Positions 1 to 5,629 of a stretch of 5,629 nucleotides of DNA are shown one piece after another. The DNA is from Candidatus Pacearchaeota archaeon (GTDB taxonomy: Archaea; Nanoarchaeota; Nanoarchaeia; Pacearchaeales; GW2011-AR1): NCBI GenBank assembly GCA_002686195.1, contig NZAS01000065.1:1-5629 (forward strand). Reading direction: 5' to 3'. The notes beneath the pieces are model-generated. The model did not search any database. It was given only the letters and a program-made list of their open reading frames with translations, and was not told the origin of the DNA. How positions within the stretch are numbered: position 1 is the stretch's first letter; each line of letters begins with the position of its first letter. The position numbers and the translations under genes were made by a program.

Positions 1-65
1 GTATTTCAGATCCAGATACAAATGCGGTTATGTTAATACATAAAAACAGAGCCATGATAGCTGGT
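1..65 (+). repeat. Partial 86-aa repeat unit at the window edge (C-terminal 21 residues)
   Basis: Codons from position 3 encode the end of a type I unit: the acidic S-D-P-D-T-N-A segment, then V-M-L-I-H-K-N and the A-M-I-A-G junction before the first Trp at 66. It matches residues 66-86 of the complete units that follow. The array therefore extends upstream of the window and the count of type I units given here is a minimum. Confidence 0.95.
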
Positions 66-3000
66 TGGGATTTGACTCCAGGTAGATTACAATATGATAA
101 TGATAGCGGTTCAGTAGCATTAGATGCTAACTATCAAAGACTTGCTATGTTCACAGGCAGTATTGATGTAGAAAGACCACGATTTGTTGTAGGTAATTTA
201 CCAACTGGTAGTGTAGATAGTGCTTCTTACTATGGAATGGCAGCTTTTACAGGTTCAGATATTTCTGATCCAGATACAAATGCAGTAATGTTGATTAATA
301 AAAACAGAGCTATGATAGCTGGATGGGATTTAACACCAGCGAGACTTCAATATGATAACATTAGTGGTTCTGTAGCTCTTGATGCTAACTACCAACGGTT
401 AGCTATGTTTACAGGTAGTATTGATGTAGATAAACCAAGATTCGTAGTAGGTAAACTTCCAACTGGTAGTGTAGATACCACTCATTATTATGGAATGGCA
501 GCTTTTACGGGAAGTGAAGTTTCAGATCCAGATACAAATGCGGTAATGTTAGTTCATAGAAATAGAGCAATGATTGCAGGTTGGGATTTAACGCCAGGCA
601 GATTACAGTACGACAACGATAGTGGTTCTGTAGCTCTTGATGCTAACTATCAAAGACTTGCTATGTTTACTGGAAGTATTGATGTGGATAGACCACGATT
701 TGTAGTTGGTAATTTACCAACTGGAAGTGTAGATAGTGCTTCTTATTACGGAATGGCAGCTTTCACAGGTTCGGATATTTCTGATCCAGATACAAATGCA
801 GTGATGTTGGTTAATAAAAATAGAGCTATGATTGCAGGGTGGGATTTAACACCAGCAAGACTTCAATATGATAATTCAAGTGGTTCAGTTGCTTTAGATG
901 CTAATTATCAAAGATTAGCTATGTTCACAGGTAGTATTGATGTAGATAAACCAAGATTTGTAGTAGGTAATTTGCCTACTGGAAGTATAGATACCAACCA
1001 TTATTATGGAATGGCAGCATTTACAGGAAGCGAAATTTCTGACCCAGATACAAATGCAGTAATGTTAATTCATAGAAACAGAGCAATGATTGCGGGATGG
1101 GATTTGACTCCAGGCAGGTTACAATATGATAATGATAGTGGTTCTATAGCTTTAGATGCTAACTATCAACGGTTGGCAATGTTTACTGGAAGTCTTGATG
1201 TTAATAAACCAAGATTTGTGGTAGGAAAACTTCCAACGGGAAGTATAGATACCAACCATTATTATGGAATGGCTGCATTTACTGGTTCACAAGATTCTGA
1301 TCCAGATACAAATGCAGTAATGTTAATTCATAGAAATAGGGCTATGATTGCTGGATGGGATTTAACTAGAGGAAGGTTACAATATGATAATTCAAGTGGT
1401 TCAGTAGCATTAGATGCAGACTATCAACGGTTAGCAATGTTTACTGGAAGTATTGATGTAGATAAACCAAGATTTGTGGTAGGAAAACTTCCAACTGGTA
1501 GTGTAGATACTAATCATTATTATGGTATGGCCGCTTTTACTGGCTCAGATGTTTCAGACCCAGATACAAACGCGGTAATGTTAGTTCACAAAAACAGAGC
1601 AATGATTGCTGGATGGGATTTAACACCAGGCAGGTTACAGTACGACAATATTAGTGGTTCAGTAGCTCTTGATGCAGAATATCAAAGGTTAGCAATGTAT
1701 ACTGGAAGTATTGATGTAAATAAACCAAGATTTGTAGTAGGTAAGCTTCCAGTTGGAAGTGTAGATACCACTCATTATTACGGAATGGCTGCATTCACTG
1801 GTTCACAAGTTTCAGACCCAGATACAAACGCAGTAATGTTAATTCATAGAAACAGAGCAATGATTGCAGGTTGGGATTTAACACCAGGCAGGTTACAATA
1901 TGATAATTCAAGTGGTTCAGTAGCATTAGATGCTAACTATCAAAGACTTGCTATGTTCACAGGTAGCATAGATGTAGAAAGACCACGATTTGTAGTTGGC
2001 AATTTGCCAACTGGTAGTGTAGATAGTGCTTCTTATTATGGAATGGCCGCATTTACAGGAAGTGATATTTCAGATCCAGATACAAATGCAGTAATGTTGA
2101 TTAATAAAAATAAAGCAATGATTGCTGGATGGGATTTAACTAGAGGCAGGTTACAATATGATAATGACAGCGGTTCAGTAGCTTTAGACGCAGATTATCA
2201 ACGACTAGCTATGTTTACTGGTAGTATTGATGTATTAAAACCAAGATTTGTGGTAGGAAAACTTCCAACAGGAAGTATAGATACCAACCATTATTATGGA
2301 ATGGCTGCATTTACTGGTTCACAAGTTTCAGATCCAGATACAAATGCAGTAATGTTAATTCATAAAAACAGAGCAATGATAGCAGGGTGGGATTTGACTC
2401 CAGGTAGGTTACAATACGATAATGATAGTGGTTCAGTAGCATTAGATGCAACTTATCAAAGACTTGCAATGTTTACTGGAAGCATTGATGTAAACAAACC
2501 AAGATTTGTAGTAGGCAAACTTCCAACTGGTAGTATAGATACCAACCATTATTACGGAATGGCAGCTTTCACAGGTTCGGATATTTCTGATCCAGATACA
2601 AATGCAGTAATGTTAGTTCACAAAAACAGAGCAATGATTGCAGGATGGGATTTGACTCCTGGCAGACTTCAATACGATAATAGTAGTGGTTCGATAGCGT
2701 TAGATGCAGATTATCAACGGTTAGCAATGTATACAAGTAGTATTGATGTGGATAAACCAAGATTTGTGGTAGGAAAACTTCCAACTGGAAGTGTAGATAA
2801 TAGCCATTATTACGGAATGGCTGCATTTACGGGAAGTGAAGTTTCAGATCCAGATACGAACGCAGTAATGTTAATTCATAGAAACAGAGCAATGATTGCA
2901 GGTTGGGATTTAACTAGGGGAAGGTTACAATACGATAATAGTAGTGGTTCGATAGCGTTAGATGCAGATTATCAAAGACTTGCAATGTTCACAGGTAGTA

Positions 3001-5629
3001 TTGATGTGGATAAACCACGATTTGTAGTAGGAAAATTACCAACTGGAAGTATAGATACCAACCATTATTATGGAATGGCAGCTTTTACAGGAAGCGAAGT
3101 TGCTGATCCAGATACAAATGCGGTAATGTTAGTTCATAAAAATAGAGCAATGTTAGCTGGGTGGGATTTAGAACCTACTAAATTATATTATGATAATATT
3201 AGTGGTTCAATATCATTAGACGCTAATTATCAACGGTTAGCTATGTTCACAGGTAGTATTGATGTAGAAAGACCACGATTTGTTGTAGGTAAGATTCCAA
3301 CTGGTAGTATAGATACTAATCATTATTATGGGATGGCAGCTTTTACTGGTTCTGATGTTTCAGATCCAGACACTAATGCTGTTCTGTTGGTTCATAAAAA
3401 CAAAGCAATGATAGCGGGGTGGGATTTGACTCCTGGTAGAATAGAATTTGATTCTCCGAGTGGTAGTGTAGCATTAGATGCAATAAGTCATTCATTTGAT
3501 ATTTACTCTGCAAGTCTTAGTGAAGAAATACCTACAATACGATTAGGAGAACTTTCTGGTTCAGAGATAGGTGAGGCTTATGGTTTAGCTGGGTTTATGT
3601 CAAGTGCTACAAGCACAGATGTTGATACAGAAGCAATTCTTTTGTTAACTCCAGATAAAGCAAAAATAGCTGGATGGGATTTAGTTCAAGGTCAGATTCA
3701 ATTTGATTCTCCAACTGGAAGTCTTACTTTAGATGCATATAGTCAATCAATAGATATTTATTCTTCAAGTGTAGGAGAAACTGGATTGGTTGCAAGGATG
3801 GGAAAACTTAGTGGTTCTGTAAGTGGGGATACGATAGGATTTGCAGGTTATGATGGTACAGGAAAGGATATAGATACAGATGCTACAGTTTTAATAAGTC
3901 CTGTTAAGGCAATGATTGCAGGATGGGATTTAGAACCTACTAAATTATATTATGACGATCCAACTGGAAGTGTATCTCTTGATTCAACAAATCAATATTT
4001 TGCAGTTTATACGGGATCAATAGATACGGCAAGACCAAAACTTGTTTTAGGTAGACAGCCTGGAACATCAAATAATCCATATGGTTTAGGGATTTATACA
4101 GGAACAGTTGATGCAGATTCTGATACAGATACTACTTATACTGTTTTAATAACCAAAGATAAAGCTAGACTTGCTGGTTGGGATTTAACCCCAGGAAAAA
4201 TATTTTCAGATACTGCAAATGGAAGTGTTAGTTTAGATGCCACTCAACAATATTTTACAATTTATACTGGTTCTATTGATACTGATAGGCCAAAAATAGT
4301 TTTAGGTAAACTTCCATTTAGTGGTACTCCATATGGTTTTGCAGTTTTAAGCGGAAGCACATCAGAAACTTGGGATAACGCAGATAGTGCTTCTGTATTA
4401 ATAACAAAGGATATAGCTAGAATTGGTGGATGGGAAATGACTCCAGCAAAATTGTATTCGGAACATGATAGTGGAAGTGTTACTATAGACGGAGAATTGA
4501 AAACATTTAACATTTATACAAGTAGTTTAAGTTCACCAAAAAGGGTTTCAGTAGGAAGGTTAAACGATAACGATGAATATGGACTTGCTATTTTTGATGG
4601 GAGTGGTAAATATTCAGCCTCTTATTCTGAAATTTGGATAACTAAAGATGAAGCAAAATTAGCTGGTTGGGATTTATCTCCAGGAAAATTATTTTCAGAT
4701 ACTACAACTGGAAGTGTAGCTTTAGATGCAACAAATCAATATTTTGCAATCTATACTGGTTCTATTGATACAAATAGACCAAAAATAGCCATTGGTAAAT
4801 TACCTTTTAGTGGAACTCCGTATGGGTTTGCTATTTTAAGTGGAAGCACATCAGAAACTTGGGATAATGCAGATAGTGCTTCAATACTAATCACAAAAGA
4901 CCAAGCAAGACTTGGTGGTTGGGAATTATCTCCGTCTAAATTATATTCAGAACATGATAGTGGTAGTGTTGCTATAGATGGAATACTAAAAACTTTCAAC
5001 ATTTATACAAGCAGTTTAAGTTCACCTAAAAGGGTTTCTGTTGGTAGATTAAATGACAACGATGATTATGGACTTGCTATTTTTGATGGAAGTGGAAATT
5101 ATAATTCAACTTATTCTGAAATATGGATAACTAAAGATGAGGCAAAATTAGCTGGTTGGGATTTATCTCCAGGAAAATTATTTTCAGATACGGCTGATGG
5201 AAGTGTAGCTTTAGATGCAACAAATAAATATTTTACAATCTATACTGGTTCTATTGATACTGATAGACCAAAGATAACACTTGGTAAATTACCTTTTAGT
5301 GGAACTCCGTATGGGTTTGCTATATTAAGTGGAAGTACATCAGAAACTTGGGATAATGCAGATAGTGCTTCCATATTAATAACTAAAGATGAAGCAAGAC
5401 TTGGTGGTTGGGAATTATCTCCATCTAAATTATATTCTGAACACGATAGTGGTAGTGTTGCAATAGATGGTGCACTAAAAACATTTAACATTTATACAAG
5501 TAGTTTAAGTTCACCTAAAAGGGTTTCAGTTGGTAGATTAAACGATAGTGATGAATATGGTCTTGCAGTATTTGATGGGAGTGGCCAATATTCAGCATCT
5601 CATTCTGAAATATGGATAACTAAAGATGA
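1..5629 (+). CDS. Internal fragment of a giant tandem-repeat protein, probably a phage tail fibre or surface adhesin
   Basis: One frame (codons starting at 3) is open for 1,875 complete codons and continues past both edges, so start, stop, signal peptide and anchor cannot be judged. The translation is 21 residues of a partial unit followed by 22 repeats of 79-86 residues, the last one cut. Every repeat has Trp after Gly at its boundary, followed by Asp or Glu. All 22 also have G-S-x-x-[LI]-D at about residues 15-20, and 21 of 22 have Tyr-Gly near the middle (unit 15 has Ile-Gly). Cysteine is absent; Gly, Ser, Thr and Asp are abundant. Hydrophobic and polar residues alternate in short runs separated by TGS, SGS or PTGS turns, as expected of a beta-rich fibre. 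No catalytic motif is visible. The coding call is secure: differences between repeats are mostly synonymous and unit lengths change only by multiples of three. The function is inferred from architecture alone. A phage tail fibre or tail-associated protein is my first guess and a giant bacterial adhesin the main alternative. Confidence 0.93.
108..157 (+). repeat. 50-nt exact match to 1914-1963
   Basis: These bases in unit 1 are identical to bases in unit 8, again at seven units' distance. Units 1 and 8 also share the linked protein variant E36-R37, N44, S-A-S at 52-54 and N78, so they are sister units despite the distance. Confidence 0.83.
743..802 (+). repeat. 60-nt exact match to 2549-2608
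   Basis: These bases in unit 3 are identical to 2549-2608 in unit 10, exactly seven units (1,806 bp) away. The tract shares less common codons such as TAC, TTC and TCG and carries the D65-I66 variant. The flanks differ at once on both sides. This looks like a conversion or exchange tract inside an otherwise synonymously diverged array. Confidence 0.85.
1239..1293 (+). repeat. 55-nt exact match to 2271-2325
   Basis: These bases in unit 5 are identical to bases in unit 9, four units (1,032 bp) away. The tract covers about residues 48-66 and ends where unit 5 has Q-D and unit 9 has Q-V at residues 65-66. Identity also continues upstream with a single mismatch at 1238. Confidence 0.83.
1914..1963 (+). 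repeat. 50-nt exact match to 108-157
   Basis: This is the unit 8 partner of the tract in unit 1. The two tracts are bounded by synonymous differences (AGC versus AGT upstream, GGC versus GGT downstream). Confidence 0.83.
2549..2608 (+). repeat. 60-nt exact match to 743-802
   Basis: This is the unit 10 partner of the identical tract in unit 3. Upstream of the tract unit 10 has the T-N-H variant at residues 52-54 and downstream it has H78, whereas unit 3 has S-A-S and N78. Only the tract between is shared. Confidence 0.85.
2670..2717 (+). repeat. 48-nt exact match to 2928-2975 in the next unit
   Basis: Unit 11 and unit 12 share this stretch without a difference, including a TCG-ATA-GCG codon run that no other unit uses. 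It covers residues 9-24 and carries the S13, I17, D22 variants. A recent transfer between neighbouring units is the simplest reading. Confidence 0.83.
3162..3419 (+). repeat. Hybrid unit 13: type I body with a unit-16-like head
   Basis: This unit keeps the 86-aa length and the type I body (Y-Q-R-L-A-M-F-T-G-S, Y-Y-G-M-A-A-F, S-D-P-D-T-N-A). Its first ten residues are W-D-L-E-P-T-K-L-Y-Y instead of the type I head. The same head occurs in unit 16, and bases 3162-3193 are identical to 3924-3955. Its middle carries the E36-R37 variant seen in units 1 and 8, and 3255-3292 is an exact 38-nt match to 159-196 in unit 1. It therefore looks like a mosaic at the border between the homogeneous and the divergent arrays. 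Confidence 0.85.
3420..3674 (+). repeat. Divergent unit 14 (85 aa, type II)
   Basis: It opens like type I (W-D-L-T-P-G-R) and then departs: F-D-S-P-S-G-S replaces the Y-D-N-x-S-G-S stretch, D-I-Y-S-A-S replaces the M-F-T-G-S strand, and the PRFVVG segment becomes P-T-I-R-L-G. The acidic segment is retained as T-D-V-D-T-E-A, followed by I-L-L-L. The Tyr-Gly pair and the A-K-I-A-G-W junction are conserved, so it is the same fold family at much lower identity. Unit 15 is its closest relative in the window. Confidence 0.88.
3675..3923 (+). repeat. Divergent unit 15 (83 aa, type II)
   Basis: It shares F-D-S-P-[ST]-G-S and D-I-Y-S-[AS]-S with unit 14, which makes the two a distinct subtype. It is two residues shorter than unit 14 and is the only unit in which the central Tyr-Gly is replaced, by Ile-Gly (D-T-I-G-F-A). 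The acidic stretch reads D-I-D-T-D-A-T-V-L-I. The junction A-M-I-A-G-W matches the type I array. Confidence 0.87.
3924..4178 (+). repeat. Unit 16 (85 aa), early type A unit
   Basis: The head W-D-L-E-P-T-K-L-Y-Y is that of unit 13. The body matches the type A units that follow: N-Q-Y-F-A-V-Y-T-G-S-I-D-T, then R-P-K and L-G, and a Pro-Tyr-Gly centre. Its acidic segment is unusually long and Asp-rich (D-A-D-S-D-T-D-T-T). It ends in I-T-K-D-K-A-R-L-A-G, the first appearance of the I-T-K-D signature that marks all later units. It bridges the two arrays. Confidence 0.87.
4179..5629 (+). repeat. A/B array: 489-bp super-repeat, three copies, the last cut by the window edge
   Basis: Trp codons at 4179, 4431, 4668, 4920, 5157 and 5409 alternate 252 and 237 bp apart. 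Each 163-aa super-repeat has an 84-aa A unit (heads W-D-L-[TS]-P-G-K; Y-T-G-S-I-D-T; R-P-K-I; K-L-P-F-S-G-T-P-Y-G-F-A; S-E-T-W-D-N-A-D-S-A-S) and a 79-aa B unit (W-E-[ML]-[TS]-P-[AS]-K-L-Y-S-E-H-D-S-G-S; T-F-N-I-Y-T-S-S-L-S-S-P-K-R; V-G-R-L-N-D; E-I-W-I-T-K-D). Copies are 4179-4667, 4668-5156 and 5157 onward. The cut B unit has 73 residues plus two bases of a codon that would be Glu if it follows its siblings. B units lack the acidic residues of the D-P-D-T-N region, which accounts for their shorter length. The array evidently continues downstream. Confidence 0.95.
4792..4834 (+). repeat. 43-nt exact match to 5281-5323
   Basis: These bases in unit 19 are identical to bases in unit 21 at the 489-bp super-repeat spacing. 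They encode the L/I-G-K-L-P-F-S-G-T-P-Y-G-F-A-I stretch of type A units. The earlier type A unit at 4179 encodes nearly the same protein with different codons, so copies two and three of the super-repeat appear more recently related. Confidence 0.82.

Larger units (their letters stand above)
66..3419 (+). repeat. Type I array: 13 tandem 258-bp (86-aa) units with no length variation
   Basis: Trp codons at 66, 324, 582, 840, 1098, 1356, 1614, 1872, 2130, 2388, 2646, 2904 and 3162 are each 258 bp apart, and the next is at 3420. Numbering from Trp1, the consensus runs W-D-L-T-P-G-R-L-Q-Y (1-10), D-N-x-S-G-S (11-16), V-A-L-D-A (17-21), Y-Q-R-L-A-M-F-T-G-S (23-32), P-R-F-V-V-G (38-43), L-P-T-G-S (45-49), Y-Y-G-M-A-A-F-T-G-S (55-64), D-P-D-T-N-A-V (68-74) and N-[RK]-A-M-[IL]-A-G (80-86). 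Protein differences concentrate at positions 5-6, 13, 22, 36-37, 44, 50, 52-54, 65-66 and 77-79. Not one indel has occurred in 13 units, which implies a tightly constrained fold length. Within each unit the segment around A-M-F-T-G-S (27-32) is weakly echoed 32 residues later by A-A-F-T-G-S (59-64). Confidence 0.96.

Noticed and set aside
30..32. In-frame ATG codons, such as the one at 30, as the gene start
   Set aside because: The repeat continues upstream of them in the same frame, no ribosome binding site is evident, and Met is a conserved residue of the unit.
194..209. Recurrent L-P-T-G-S as a sortase sorting signal
   Set aside because: A sorting signal is L-P-x-T-G with a following hydrophobic segment and basic tail at the C-terminus. 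Here Thr directly follows Pro, and the motif recurs internally in the 86-aa units.
2569..2826. Antisense open reading frame of 85 codons opposite units 10-11
   Set aside because: It is the reverse complement of the repeat coding frame. It has no coding signal of its own and its sequence is dictated by the sense repeats.
66..3419. Regular 258-bp repeats as a CRISPR array or satellite DNA
   Set aside because: The period is a multiple of three, the reading frame is preserved, differences are mostly synonymous, and there are no short repeats with unique spacers.
66..3419. Variable residues in repeats as the target of a diversity-generating retroelement
   Set aside because: No reverse transcriptase or template repeat is in the window, and the differences are spread over synonymous sites and not concentrated at adenines of a single variable region.
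4262..5491. Three antisense open frames of 83 codons at 4262-4513, 4751-5002 and 5240-5491
   Set aside because: They recur at exactly 489 bp because the sense super-repeat does. They are shadows of type A units, not a gene family.
5627..5629. TGA at the very end of the window as the stop codon of the gene
   Set aside because: It is out of frame: the frame reads AAA-GAT-GA, and sibling copies at 4644-4655 and 5133-5144 continue with a Glu codon.

Overview
The whole window lies inside one very large protein-coding gene on the + strand. Codons begin at position 3. The frame has no stop for 1,875 complete codons (3-5627) and is open at both edges, so neither start codon nor stop codon is present. 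I see no second gene, RNA gene, promoter, terminator, origin, CRISPR array or insertion sequence. The last three bases read TGA, but they are out of frame.

The encoded protein is almost entirely tandem repeats of about 79-86 residues. Each unit is delimited here by an invariant Trp in a junction of the form A-[MKR]-[IL]-[AG]-G-W-[DE]-[LM]. There are 22 such Trp codons: 66, 324, 582, 840, 1098, 1356, 1614, 1872, 2130, 2388, 2646, 2904, 3162, 3420, 3675, 3924, 4179, 4431, 4668, 4920, 5157 and 5409. Three regions follow one another. Region 1 (66-3419) has 13 units of exactly 258 bp (86 aa) that are very similar in protein sequence. Region 2 (3420-4178) has three divergent units of 85, 83 and 85 aa. 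Region 3 (4179 to the end) is a two-unit array in which an 84-aa type A unit alternates with a 79-aa type B unit, giving a 489-bp (163-aa) super-repeat.

The protein is rich in Gly, Ser, Thr and Asp, contains no cysteine in any of the 1,875 codons, and has a beta-strand-like alternation of hydrophobic and polar residues. I do not recognise it as a named family with certainty. The best inference is an extended fibrous structural protein, either a phage tail fibre or tail-associated protein or a giant bacterial surface adhesin. The TGS/SGS-rich style and the IGGW/IAGW-like junction recall large repetitive virion proteins, but this is from memory and no search was run. The DNA is A+T-rich with mostly A/T third positions (13 of 86 third positions are G or C in unit 1), which fits many low-GC phages and bacteria and does not identify the host.

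The most informative signal is how the array evolved. Units that are nearly identical in protein differ at many synonymous sites, yet exact tracts of 32-60 nt link particular, sometimes distant, units. This suggests old duplications held by purifying selection and patched by later local gene conversion or unequal exchange.
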